From the NCBI GenBank assembly GCA_000711775.1, contig ARYC01017270.1, positions 39,678-103,677 on the forward strand: a stretch of 64,000 nt of DNA, written 5' to 3'. A program made the translations under genes and the position numbers. Origin of the DNA: Oxytricha trifallax (Eukaryota > Ciliophora > Spirotrichea > Sporadotrichida > Oxytrichidae). The notes beneath the pieces were generated by a model. The model was not told where the DNA came from and did not search any database. It saw only the letters and a program-made list of their open reading frames with translations. Below are positions 11,969-22,050 of the stretch, one piece after another; within the stretch, counting starts at the first letter, position 1, and the number at the start of each line of letters is the position of its first letter.

Positions 11969-13848
11969 ATGACAGGTTCAAGAACCCCTCAATTACAGCT
12001 TGAAACCAATATCCCCTTAGGCGTGGAGAGAAGCAGAAAATCTCAACATTCATAAATAACTGGAGCTACAGGATAAGCTGTAACACAGCAACCTCACTTA
12101 GTAAATAGATAAGACTTACATCATGGAGTCTCAAAATCTCTCAACTCTTCCTATGAAATAATGAATGCGAGTAATAAAAACCATATGAAAAGCATACTCT
12201 TAGCTGGTGATAAAAAGTAGCTAAAGCAAAATCAAATTAACAGTGATAGAGGTGGCGCCACGAGCAAGAGTGATTCTAATGTTTAATTGCAATAGCAACA
12301 GTAACACAATTTTGATTAGACTTACTTCGGGGATAGTTTCCAAATACAAAAGGAAAGCTTAAGAAACTTGCAATAAGATGACGATGATGATTTATTGAGA
12401 GATGGACTACCAGAAAACAAGATTATTATAATATATTACATATAAGATTGATCATATAGTAAATGGGCCACAAGATGATGAAGTTGACCTTGAAGCCTTC
12501 GTTGAAAACTAATATGATGAGTCATTAAGTATAAGCCCTATTAACAAAACAGGAAATTAAACTCAATTCAATAAAAGACTGACTAGTAAAATAGACACTC
12601 TTAACTTTGAAGTTTAAATCAAATCAATAGTGTGTAGAATCAAAGATTACACTGCATAAATTAAGGTATTTATAATTAATCATTCATTTATGATTCTTAT
12701 AGGATAGAGTAAAAAATCAGAAAGAATTAAGTGAAACATTCATACAAGGTTAATTAGATATCGACGAGGAACAAGAAGATACTGACATGAATTTTGAAAT
12801 TGGTATTGGTAAATAAGAAAATGGGTTGGATGTTTCAGCTATTCTTTAGAAGCCAGTTTAACTTGATAAATCAGCATTCGCAGCAGACACCAGTATGCTA
12901 ATGAATCAAGCTAATAATTTCTTGCACGATGACTAAGAAAAAGATGCTTCATTCTTTCTAATGTCCCCTCCACCAGCAAATGAAGATAAATCTGTTAAGG
13001 ATACACTTGAGTTACAGACAATAAAACATTTAGAAAATGACGAGACTCAACAATTAAAAGAACAGCAAGTCCCACTACACTTATTTGAGAAAGTAGTAAA
13101 AGATCTCTAGTCTAAGCATAGAGCAGAGAAAGATGCAATATCCAGTGAAATTATGATATTTAAGAAAGTTATTCACTTGATGGGTGCTAAAATCAGATAC
13201 TTGCAAGACGAAATTATGGATAAGGATAAACTAGAGAGAGACTTGTTCAAAGTAACACATTTGAACATGAAGCTGGAAAATTAATACAAGCGAATGAGAG
13301 AAGAAAATCGATAACTTAATGAGAAAGTTGAAGTTATGAGAAAAGTAATGTATGAATTTGACATGCAAATTTTGGATGAGCAAACTCATGATAATGTAAG
13401 TTAAAGTTTATTCATTAATTTTTTCATAGTACATGATTGAACAATTAATTAAAGAAAATCATCAACTTCAGAGACTCCTTTTAATATCTGAGACTGGAGG
13501 GCAAGCAGATTATACTTCAATTGAAGATCAAATAAGAGACTTAGAAAGCCAAACAGTCAATTTAATTTAAAGTTAAGAAAATATAACTGGGAGTTTAAGT
13601 GCAGGAAAGAAGACCAATTAACTCTCATACTATAACAAGAAAAGGAAATAAAATTAGAGTTTATCAAGTAGATAAAGCTAATAATAACTAGAGCCACTTA
13701 ATCAATCTATGCCAAATGAAATAAAGCAGATGATTTTGGAGAGATAAATTGTCAAAGAAGATGAGAGAAGGATTAACATGGAGATGCGAAGAATCGCCGA
13801 AGAAGAGATTATGAATAATGAATTTGATTAATTAAATGATATATCTTA
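11969..13848 (+). CDS. Coiled-coil protein, SIKE/FGFR1OP2-like
   Basis: Likely start ATG at 11,969 (MTGSRTPQLQLETN). The N-terminal part is polar and Q/N-rich. The central to C-terminal part is strongly coiled-coil, including EQTHDN, then MIEQLIKENHQLQRLLLIS, which resembles the conserved C-terminal helix of SIKE/FGFR1OP2 proteins (STRIPAK-associated in animals). A 25-bp IES at 12,425-12,449 is flanked by the pointer AAGATT (12,419-12,424 and 12,444-12,449). Two GT-AG introns are visible: 12,666-12,702 (37 bp) and 13,396-13,429 (34 bp). No TGA appears before the frame runs into the SND1 pointer at 13,849, so a last MDS may lie elsewhere. Coding character is strong; the family assignment is tentative. 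Confidence 0.75.
12425..12449. other. 25-bp IES in the coiled-coil gene
   Basis: Flanked by direct AAGATT pointers. Removal restores the frame across PENK and IDHIVNGPQ; read-through would hit a TGA. This is very short for an IES but within the known range for stichotrichs. Confidence 0.7.
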
Positions 13849-15080
13849 GCATTTTCTCAAATCAACCAGCACCAATCAGAGTATTCAGCGATGTTGTAGC
13901 CAATCCAAAGAAAGCAAAAGACTTTGAAGCCATGGTTATGAAAAGACCAAACAGAAAAATGAATGGTGTTATTGAATACTGTTTCTCTGGCATGAGATTC
14001 AAAGTTAGATTAGATGGTGAAAACACTGCAATAGGTCTCAATCTCCTCGGTGTTAGAACTATGATTAATGATAAAAATCAACCATAACTCATGGAACTTT
14101 CAAATGAGGCACTCGCTTTCGCTAAAGAACATCTCTTCCAAAGAGATGTTGTTGTTGAACCAGACTTTGCTGATAAGAGAGGTTCATTCTTTGGAACAGT
14201 CACTCTCACCAACAAAAAGGACTTTGCTTTGATGTTAGTTTAAGAGGGTCTAGCTGAAGTCAGTATTATTGGAAACAAAGCTCCATTAAATATCGAAGAA
14301 CTAGAAAATGCCTAAGAATAAGCAAAAGCTGATAAGCTTGGTATTTGGAGCAAAGGAGTTAAATCCTCTGCAAGCAAGGGAAAATCTCTCAAGTAAAACG
14401 AAAGAATTCAAATTGAGATGACTGATATTACTGATGCTTCAAGATTCTTCATTAAAATCAACAATGACAATCAATATGATAAGATTGAGAAATTAATGGG
14501 AAGCTTTGATTATTTGTCAGCTGATGATCTCGAAAGACCAATCAAGAAGAACACTATCTGCGCAGCTAGATTCAAGTTAGATGATAATTGGTATAGGGCT
14601 AAGGTCTTAAGAGGAGTAGGTAAAAATCAATATGAAGTAGAATTTATTGATTTTGGAAACTCAGACACAGTGAATGGTGATGATCTTAAGAGACTAACAC
14701 CAGAGCTACTTGCAATTGAGGCAACCGCAAAAGAATGCTCTCTTGCCTATATTAGAGTACCAAGAATGGATACTGAATTCGGTGAGGAAGCAGCAAAATA
14801 CATCTAGTCACAAGCTATGGAAAAGGTAACTGAAGCCTTAGTTGTAGATCAACAAGGAGACAGATTAAAAATTGTTCTTTTCCCCAAGGGTGAGAAAGAT
14901 TGGAACAAGAGCATCAACAGTATGCTTATTCAAAAGAGCTTGGCTCAACTAGAAAAGTTTGATGAAGATAATGATGACTATCCAGAAGAAATAAATGACT
15001 GGTTTGATATTGAAGAAGAGCAAAGAGAGTTGCAAAATAAGATTTGGCAATATGGAGGTGCTGACGACGACGAAAATTGA
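13849..15080 (+). CDS. SND1: SND1 (Tudor-SN) C-terminal MDS: SN domain plus Tudor domain
   Basis: About 410 residues read continuously with TAA/TAG as Gln to TGA at 15,078-15,080. The order matches the C-terminal half of Tudor-SN. The fourth SN domain comes first (NGVIEYCFSGMRFKVRL, then RGSFFGTVTL). The Tudor domain follows (AARFKLDDNWYRAKVLRG, then YEVEFIDFGNSDTV). After it come the C-terminal SN remnant and an acidic tail. Tudor-SN is a multifunctional RNA-binding nuclease or scaffold of RNA granules. The MDS starts at the 12-bp pointer shared with 11,641-11,652. Only about 60 bp separate its stop from the inverted IFT54 MDS. Confidence 0.93.
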
Positions 15081-15141
15081 AGAATTAATTTACTATACAT
15101 TCTCTATACACTATTTTTTGCATAACATAGTGAGTGAATAA

Positions 15142-15782
15142 ATAATCGCTGGTGCTTTGGCAGCTTGCTTTTTGGCTCCCTTTGCTGCCTTTTTTTATTC
15201 TTCCATTTATCTTTGTCTTTAAGCTTCGGCTTCTTATCTTTTCCTGTCCTCATCCTCTTCTTATTGCTTCTTAGACATCATTTCTTGCTTCTTCTTTTCT
15301 TCCACCTTTCTCTTCTTTTCTTCTTACTGTCTTCTTTTTTCTTCTTGTTGTCTTGCTTCTTCCTCTGCTTATCTTTGTGCTTCCATAGCTTCAGCCTGAC
15401 CATCATCTTCATCATCGCCTCCTCCACCAAGGATTCTATTAACATAAGGTGCTGAATCAATGCCACTAGCTGCCGCTTGATAAAGTTTTTGCAGGAAATA
15501 ATTAGTCTTCTCTGGCTCTAAACCTGCTACAATTTTTTGTGGCTTAACGTCAATCTTCTCTCCAACAACCATTTCAGTGAGTGTGATCATCTTTGCGAGG
15601 ATGTTTACCTTGATGTCTTTTTCATGGTTAGCTTTGGAGTCCATTTCGGCTTCATCGAAAAGACCATTTGCGAAACCAGTGGCTTATACTGTTGCGATGA
15701 AGATATCGTGGAGATACCTGAAAGGGGGCTTCATCAATAACTTTTAAGTCATTTTTGGCTTGTCAAACAATTGCTCGAACAT
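15142..15782 (-). CDS. IFT54: IFT54 (TRAF3IP1) N-terminal MDS, inverted
   Basis: Starts with ATG at 15,782 (MFEQLFDKPKMTQKLL). It continues with MKPPFRYLHDIFIATVQATG and the KPQKIVAGLEPEKTN motif, both diagnostic of the CH-like N-terminal domain of IFT54/MIP-T3, an IFT-B ciliary transport subunit. A long acidic then basic E/K/R/Q-rich linker follows. The segment ends at the 11-bp pointer CCAGCGATTAT on the minus strand (15,142-15,152 on the plus strand). The same pointer occurs in plus orientation at 16,000-16,010, where the protein continues in frame. The start is slightly shorter than in animal IFT54. A plus-strand ORF here is only the antisense shadow. Confidence 0.92.
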
Positions 15783-15999
15783 TCAATACAATAAATATTA
15801 TGAATGTTACTTTAATTGAATATTAAAAATATTAATATTTATGCCTAAATAGATGTTAAGGAATATACGAAAAGTAAGTTACAGTGGCTTGCCAGAAGTC
15901 GTCGCCCATTTTGAATTTTGAATTTATTATTTTTAATTATAATTCCTATTTCGCAAATTTAACACATCAATTTCAATATGTTTTATTGATTAATTTAAT
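15783..15999. other. AT-rich spacer between inverted IFT54 MDSs
   Basis: No gene seen. It lies between the 5' end of the inverted N-terminal MDS and the pointer of the C-terminal MDS. It should be eliminated when the inversion is resolved, except for any 5' untranslated part of the first MDS. Confidence 0.6.
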
Positions 16000-16734
16000 C
16001 CAGCGATTATCAGAGAAAATGATGATAGAGACGAGGATAACGATTAACAGGATGATGATCAATTCTAGCAACAATAATAACCTCAAAGGAGATTTGATAA
16101 TGATTGTACAAAATCTTTTGACAATTGGTTTATTAATTGCTACCATAATAAATTAAATAAATAAAATGATGGAAAGGATGGTGCTTTTGTAGAATAAACA
16201 AAGAAAATGTTGGAGGAAGAAAATGACAATAAACCAAACATGCCAGAAGGTGGTGGCGGTGGTGGAGTCAAAATCGTCAGAAAGCTAGGTAAGGCCAAAG
16301 CCGCAGCTGGTGGAACTACTACTCAAGCCTACACCAAGAAAGTTGGTGGAGAAGCTATGCCAGTTCCAGAAAAAAGAGGCGGTGGTGGTGGAGGTTTCTC
16401 CGAAAATGACATTGAATTCATGAAGAAAGCAATTCAGATTCTTTGTCAAAGCACCAACCCACTCGGCAAGAGTATTGATTTCGTAACTGACGATATCGAT
16501 TCCATGAACAAAGAGTACGAGCACTGGAGAAAAGAAAGCATTTCATGCTAATCCAAACTTGAAGAGCAGCAAAGAATTACCGAGGAAGTTCTTCATCCAT
16601 TGCAAGACCAGTTGGCTGATTTGGAAGAGAAACTTAAAGAGCAGTAAGCCAAGATTAACAGCACAAAGTCCCAGATCATGCACAATGACATCAGCATTTC
16701 AAACTTACTCTACTCAGTCATCTCCACAAGATGA
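16000..16734 (+). CDS. IFT54: IFT54 (TRAF3IP1) C-terminal MDSs
   Basis: Continues IFT54 from the pointer CCAGCGATTAT. It encodes a Q/D-rich linker, Gly-rich stretches, and the conserved C-terminal coiled-coil domain that binds IFT20 in other species (DIEFMKKAIQILCQSTNPLG, then LEEQQRITEEVLHPL), ending at TGA 16,732-16,734. A 66-bp IES (16,105-16,170) flanked by AATGAT lies in the linker. It has no TGA and keeps the frame if retained, but its codons are atypical. With the 15,142-15,782 segment this is a two-part scrambled gene with one inversion. Confidence 0.92.
16105..16170. other. 66-bp IES in IFT54
   Basis: Flanked by direct AATGAT (16,099-16,104 and 16,165-16,170). The inserted DNA is AT-rich and encodes an atypical C/N/Y/W-rich stretch between RRFDND and GKDGAF. 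Its length is a multiple of three and it lacks TGA, so coding potential alone would not reveal it. Confidence 0.7.
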
Positions 16735-16903
16735 ATATAGTTCTGATAAGCATATAATATCTAAAAGTGGTGTGGAGTGAGTAAAGTTGCTTTATACTTA
16801 TTATAATTCTTAAAGATTATTTAAAATTATTTAGAAGTGTTTAACAATTAAGTATTATTTTGTGAATTTACAAACACTAACAATAATTTGAATTGAAATA
16901 TAA

Positions 16904-18093
16904 TCAATCATTATGTCTGCTATTTCTCTTCTTAATGAAAGCGAATAAGAAAATGAATGCGAAAACGATGCAGAGACCTCCAACAACAATATAGCAAATT
17001 GCCAAGAAATAAAGTCATATTATTATATAAAACTTACATAATAAATAATAACTTGGTTTAGTTCTTTCCACCAAGAGCGTTGGTTGTTGAGAGAACGAAA
17101 CTCTTTTGACCTTCAAAACTTGAAACGTCATAGTTTAATATATTGTTAAATTGCAATAATTTACTGTAACATACTAAAATTAAATAGTTGTTTGTGATTG
17201 TGAGAGTGTATTGTCCTGGTTCAAGTCTTTGTTCGATTCTTCCCCATAATTTTCTGAAACTTGGGAGACCAGCAGTTCTCATCCAAACAATAAAGTGTTC
17301 TATAAAATTATTCAAATAAATAAGTTTAACTTACCATCTTCAACGTTGGCCCATTGAACATCGTCCCAGGCGAGACCCTTTGATTGATCACCATTTCCAT
17401 TTTTGAATTTGTATTCCTTATCACTTTCCCAGGCAATTCCATCTGTCTTAATGGTAATATCCTTTCCTGATTTATTATCCTTCAATGCATAGTAGTCATT
17501 CATTATAGAATCAAATTATTATTTAATTTATTTATTTTTATGATATTTCGATTGAAAACACTCTTTGCAACGAGTCCGCAAGGCCATGCGACAGCTTCAG
17601 GATCAAGAGTTTTCTTGCCATTAGCACTCATAAGAACAGGCTTAATGTCCTTGTTTCTAACAATGGGGTCGCAATCAGTTTGAACCTCACTAGTGGAGAG
17701 TGATTTACCCTTAAGTTGATCGAAACTTCTTGATTTGACGTATCTTCTGTGATTCTAATAGAAGTTATCCAATTGATAGTAGACATAGATGGGAGCATCA
17801 ATAGCCTCTTTAACTGAGAGAGTAACTTGGCAAGTCTTATTATTGCCTAGATTGGCTTAGCAGATAGCATCATCATCGTATTGGTAGGAGACCTCCTTTA
17901 TTTGCTCACTCATAGCGTATAGAGCGATACCTAGTGCGAGGAAGATCAAACCAAAAACAGTGAAGGTAATCATTGTTGATTTGAAGGAGGGAATTGGTCT
18001 CCAGGCTGGGAGAGTCTGTTGCTTGAATCTTGATGCCTTTAGTTTCTCAACCTTCTCTCTAATTTTTTGCTTTTCTTCCTCAGAGATATCCAT
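16904..18093 (-). CDS. CDC50: CDC50/LEM3 family P4-ATPase flippase subunit
   Basis: Start ATG at 18,093 ([15 protein letters not shown]), stop TGA at 16,904-16,906. Conserved features in order: basic N-terminus with [17 protein letters not shown] leading into the first transmembrane helix; extracellular loop with [51 protein letters not shown]; a second transmembrane helix ([12 protein letters not shown]) and a short basic tail. The family chaperones P4-ATPases in the secretory pathway. It is unscrambled but interrupted by three IESs and one GT-AG intron (17,300-17,334, 35 bp). The short ORFs visible here are pieces of this one gene. Confidence 0.94.
17012..17060. other. 49-bp IES in CDC50 gene (TA pointer)
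   Basis: Flanked by TA at 17,010-17,011 and 17,059-17,060. Removal joins GGKN to the second transmembrane helix in frame. The boundary is inferred from family alignment, and a 2-bp pointer leaves some ambiguity. Confidence 0.6.
17136..17189. other. 54-bp IES in CDC50 gene
   Basis: Flanked on the coding strand by AACTAT (17,130-17,135 and 17,184-17,189). It is in frame and TGA-free, but splits the conserved TITNNY/DVSSF region where the family has no insertion. Confidence 0.75.
17501..17553. other. 53-bp IES in CDC50 gene
   Basis: Flanked on the coding strand by AAT (17,498-17,500 and 17,551-17,553). Removal joins AKSVFN to DYYALKDN as in the family; retention shifts the frame. Confidence 0.75.
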
Positions 18094-18237
18094 ATTGATT
18101 ATTCTTCTAGTTAATTATTTATTTATATTATATTTCAATTCATACCAACTCCATTTTAATCATTTGCTTACTTCTTATTCATTTTAGTTTATTCACACTA
18201 ATATTTAATTTTAATATTGATTAATTATTATAATTTA

Positions 18238-18724
18238 GTGCTCTTTCACCTGTGCTTGGAAATATCCCAATCAATGCCTTGTAAACCTTTATTAATTATG
18301 TTCTTATTTTAATTCTAGAATCTTTGCAGCTAATGGCTTTTTCAAAATAAATATTATGATAAAGATAAACTAACTTATCTGAATAATCTAAATATTAAAA
18401 ACATAAGCAAACAATTAAGTTCTGGAGAGATGTTCCCACATTTGGTATATACTTTCTTTCCTATAATTAGTATCAAAAGCTGTTCAAACTTGATCCAGAT
18501 CTCAAAATATCAGATTAAAGTATGAGTGTAGTATACAAGAAGATGATTTACACAAACTAAAATTCTCATTGGTTTTTCGCTTATCCCTTCGATGTTATCA
18601 AATCAATTATTAAAATGTATTTATTTATGCTTCAGATTATCAGACACCTTCATTAACAAATAATAAAATTTATCCTCCTCATTTTGCTTTGTAATCTATG
18701 AATTGTTATATATATCATAATTAT
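18238..18724 (+). CDS. Mitochondrial carrier (SLC25), plus-strand arm of scrambled gene
   Basis: Six plus-strand MDSs alternate with minus-strand MDSs at 22,051-22,861. They are 18,238-18,331 (with a GT-AG intron at 18,281-18,318; GNIPINAL), 18,361-18,393, 18,418-18,548 (FWRDVPTFGIYFLSY), 18,570-18,606 (WFFAYPFDVIKS, the third-repeat signature), 18,626-18,659, and 18,678-18,724 (FCFVIYELLY). Pointers shared with the minus arm include GTGCTCTTTCAC, TAATCTAAAT, AGTTCTGGA, AGATGATT, TGGTTT, AAATCAA, TATGCTTCA, ATTAACAA and CTCATTTT. SLC25 proteins exchange metabolites across the mitochondrial inner membrane; the substrate cannot be told here. The join between 22,507-22,547 and 18,361 leaves an unresolved frame slip. 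Confidence 0.85.
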
Positions 18725-18898
18725 TTATACTAACTTTACTTGATGATTGTTTGTTAAATAATTTTACTGATTAATTAAGTTAATTAAGAGGGTAATTAAT
18801 TGAGCTATTATAATTATATCAAATATGTTTAAAAAGATAATCTCACAAAAATACAAAAGCCAACTTTCCCAGTAATTGACTCATTCATCATTATTTAT
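18725..18898. other. AT-rich spacer between carrier arm and PYROXD2 arm
   Basis: 174 bp, no coding signal seen. It separates the last plus-strand carrier MDS from the first plus-strand PYROXD2 MDS, mirroring the 21,932-22,050 spacer on the other arm. Confidence 0.5.
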
Positions 18899-20044
18899 AT
18901 TATGATGCTATTGTAATTGGAGCTGGTCATAATGGATTGATTTGTTCAAACTATCTAGCCAAGAGCAATATGAAAGTTATTTATTAAACAATTTCCATTT
19001 ATTATTAGTGGGAGCAGCAGTATCAGAAGAGATCTTCCCAGGATATGTATTTTCTAGGGCTTCATATCTTTTATCACTACTCCGTAACAACATCATAGAA
19101 GAAATATTCCCACCTAGCTGGAGAGAAGATCTAACACTTTATAGAAGATACTACCCAAGTTTTACACCTACCAAGAAAGAAGGAGAGTATTTGCTCCTAG
19201 GACATGATGAAGAACTTAAGGAAATTGCTAAATTCTCGCAAAAAATATTAAAATAGTTCATATTGTATAATTGCAACAGTCCTAGATTAATACTTTGATA
19301 GAAAATGTATGGGAGAGATAGACGGAAAGAATAGATTTAATACAAATTAGAATGGGATCAATCAGCAATTATTTAGCTAAACTGCATTAAACAGTTTATC
19401 AACATATCAATGCACCAGTAGTTATCTCAAATGCTACATAATATTTATATTTTTGACAGCTCTTAAGAATGTAAACTATGAGGGAAGTTAAGCTACTTAT
19501 TAAGCTAAACATGCAAAGTCTATGAGCGAGAAAATTAACATCTACAAGAACTATCTTTAAGGTACTACTCATATCAATTCAGAAACATCATAACACAGAT
19601 TCATGGTTGAAATGGTTATTCCATAAATCCTTGATGCTTCTCTCAATAAAAACAACGATGAAAATGTAGTTTGCTCATTATTCGTCTAATATGCTCCCAC
19701 TAAATTGAAGCTCAACATATATCACTATAACAAAGCAATAAAGAGATTAATTCGTTAAGAATACTTTTGATGTGATTGAAGAATATGCCCCAGGTTTCAC
19801 TAAATCAGTTGTTCACAAGGATATATAATCAAAACCAATCTTGAAAGAATCTTTGGATTAACCGGAGGAAATATATTCCATGGAGCTTTAAAATACAAAT
19901 TTATGAATTTAAAGTTTATTTATCAAGACCATCTCCTGGATATGCTAAGTCAAATATTATATAAAGAACTTATTCATGTGCGGCAGTGGTCAACATGCTG
20001 GTGGTGGAGTAATGGGAGTAGCTGGAAGATTATGCGCATTAAAA
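18899..20044 (+). CDS. PYROXD2: PYROXD2-like oxidoreductase, plus-strand arm of scrambled gene
   Basis: Thirteen plus-strand MDSs: 18,899-18,977 (FAD-binding GAGHNGLICSNYLAKSN), 19,011-19,244 (AAVSEEIFPGYVFSRASYLL), 19,271-19,298, 19,308-19,336, 19,350-19,383, 19,405-19,437, 19,455-19,484, 19,505-19,587, 19,603-19,710, 19,734-19,822, 19,838-19,890, 19,917-19,948, 19,964-20,044 (CGSGQHAGGGVMGVAG). Each ends in a pointer that recurs inverted at the edge of a minus-arm MDS. These are the even-numbered pieces; the odd ones are on the opposite strand at 20,140-21,931. The family is a phytoene-desaturase-like FAD oxidoreductase, mitochondrial in animals. Several MDSs are only 28-34 bp. Each join was chosen by pointer, frame and family order together. 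Confidence 0.93.
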
Positions 20045-20139
20045 TAACTTTTCTAATGAAATGAATAAAACTGTATGAAAAGTTAAATTAAAAATATATC
20101 AAAGTGATTGTGTGATAAAGTATTGGGAATCCATTTAAA
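20045..20139. other. Hinge (mirror axis) between the two arms
   Basis: About 95 bp of AT-rich DNA between the last plus-strand MDS (to 20,044) and the terminal minus-strand MDS (stop at 20,140-20,142). All arm pairs of both the PYROXD2-like and the carrier gene are nested around this interval. No coding signal seen. Confidence 0.7.
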
Positions 20140-21931
20140 TCAGAATTGCTTTTTCTTTTTAGCATCTAATACTTTTAATGCGCATTCATTTTTTTTAAAG
20201 TTCTTAAAGGGTGTATTAGAGTTAGCAACCTAAAATACTATTTAAATAGACATTATTCATTGATAAAGCTCAAATAGTGTTTCAAGATCAGGGGGCAAAA
20301 GCACATCCTTGTAAATTATTATTAAATTTCTTGATTGCTCATCCCAATCTTTTCCTCCCTTCAATTTTATAATTGAGATATATATTCAACCATTGGTCTT
20401 CTGCAAACCTCTCCTCTTACTCCATCAAGGTAGGCTTCATGTATGTCTTGCATTGTTTCTGATAATTACAATGATATTGAAAATCTAACAAAACAATTTT
20501 ATTGAATTCACACTATTGTTACAAATCTTTTCCTGTGTATTTATATTTGACTTCATTTAGTTTAGCTTAGTCATTATTTCTAGAATACATTCAATTTGAT
20601 ATTAAAATTAATTAGATCAATACTCTTAATCAAATATTAATTTTCTTAGCTTTATCGAAATCAATATAATTATTAATTAAATTAGATATATTTTAATTAC
20701 ATTTCGTAGATATTTTATATTAGTTTGAATGATTTGTTTTATTATATATCTCAAAAATTAAAAATTTATTAAGCATTTAGTAATTAGATAAAATAACATA
20801 AAAAATAGCTTAGGTAATACTGTAGATTTATATAACAAGTATAAAATTTTAGTTTTGGGAAAACTTTAGATGAGACATATTTGATTTAATTTACCAAAAT
20901 TAAAATTAAATTCCCTAAATTCTAACTTCTTCCTACTATAATGTGGCCAATTGATTTGAATTTAGGAATGTCATTAAGTACAAGATTAATCTTACAAGCA
21001 GAGCCCTCATTAAATCTTTATAAAAAGTATAGCTGTCTTATAACTTTCAGAGATATGGTTTTGATTCTTAATCATTTTATCGAAAGTAACATGATGAGTA
21101 GCATTCCATACTTATAATATTGACTTGATAATTTCACCGTTTTCCAATTTTACTCCTTAAACCTAACCATTACTTGTTGTTATGATTTCATCTACACTGG
21201 CGTTAAGCTTGATATAATGAAAATTTAGAAATTAATTTTTTTTAAAAAAATTAAAACTTTTTTATATCTACACCTCTCTCTTAAGCAAGTTTAGCCATAA
21301 CTAAAATTATATAATCAATCCCATTCCTCCCTTTACATAGTACCATCTATTGCTAATATATCAATATTTTCTCCCATAACATGATGCAGTAAGATATATG
21401 AAGATCCCTATGAATATGGACTACCCATAGCACCTATTACACCGTCACTTGCCAAAGTAGCTTTCAATATATCAGATTCAAAGTATTTTACATGTATGTA
21501 AATATTTCATGTTGCAACTGGTGCAGTCATCATTTAAAAGATTTCAGTAGCAGTTTATTTCTTAGGTTTCTTAAGCTTTAATCCTAACTTAATAGCATCC
21601 ATGAAACCTTCAGGAGGAGCATTATCAATAAATGGGTTAATGATGTCTACAATTTCATCAAGTTTATCTACATATCTTGTGTAATTTGCTGAATCTTTTT
21701 GCGAATTTTAATATCATTTTAGCGAATAAAATATGCTGCTCCACCTACTAGATGTCTCTTTTCAAGCACCAATACTTTCATAATTAAGTATTTAACTGAT
21801 AGCATCATAATTTTGAGACTAAGAAGCAAACTGCCTTAATGATGAAGTTATTAATTTTCAAGTAAAGTAATAATAGAATAAAGTACAATTATATCAAAAT
21901 TTGTGATTAAGCTACTAAGAGCAGTATTCAT
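20140..21931 (-). CDS. PYROXD2: PYROXD2-like oxidoreductase, minus-strand arm of scrambled gene
   Basis: Sixteen minus-strand MDSs, start ATG at 21,931, stop TGA at 20,140-20,142. In gene order: 21,906-21,931, 21,799-21,854, 21,734-21,782 (VLVLEKRHLVGG), 21,510-21,704, 21,370-21,487, 21,318-21,351, 21,264-21,295, 21,125-21,215, 21,031-21,105, 20,961-21,010, 20,385-20,462, 20,334-20,367, 20,280-20,312, 20,243-20,271, 20,198-20,227, 20,140-20,185. Example pointers are ATTATGATGCTAT, GGAGCAGCA, TCGCAAAAA, AATACTTTGA, TCAGAAACA and ATGCGCATTAAAA. Two ordinary IESs (pointers TTAAT and ATAT) occur within this arm. Counting each pointer once, all 29 MDSs total 1,665 nt, exactly 555 codons including stop, close to animal PYROXD2 length. 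The 10-bp-class pointers are strong; CTAAA, ATAT and TTAAT joins rest mainly on frame and homology. Confidence 0.92.
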
Positions 21932-22050
21932 ATTTTAAACGGCAATATATTATTACATTAAATATAAATAAAAAAAATTATTATAAAATTAAAATTAAAA
22001 ATAATTATTTTCCCATTTTAATTAAGAAGTGTTCTTATTTTTTCTCATTT

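Larger units (their letters stand above)
11653..13860. other. IES between two SND1 MDSs that contains another gene
   Basis: Bounded by the direct 12-bp pointer GCATTTTCTCAA (11,641-11,652 and 13,849-13,860). Excision would remove 2,208 bp including the coiled-coil gene at 11,969-13,848. From SND1's point of view the second gene is eliminated DNA, yet it is itself macronuclear-destined coding sequence. The two genes are therefore interleaved in the germline. Confidence 0.8.

Noticed and set aside
14418..15080. Two separate small plus-strand genes with Tudor-like sequence
   Set aside because: They are one frame once TAG/TAA are read as Gln; both belong to the SND1 MDS starting at 13,849.
15165..15455. 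Plus-strand ORF rich in Leu/Phe/Ser
   Set aside because: It is the antisense of the Lys/Glu-rich linker of IFT54 on the minus strand.
18942..19256. Stand-alone ORF of about 104 residues
   Set aside because: Its first residues run through an IES in the wrong frame; the real MDS begins at 19,011 and belongs to the PYROXD2-like gene.
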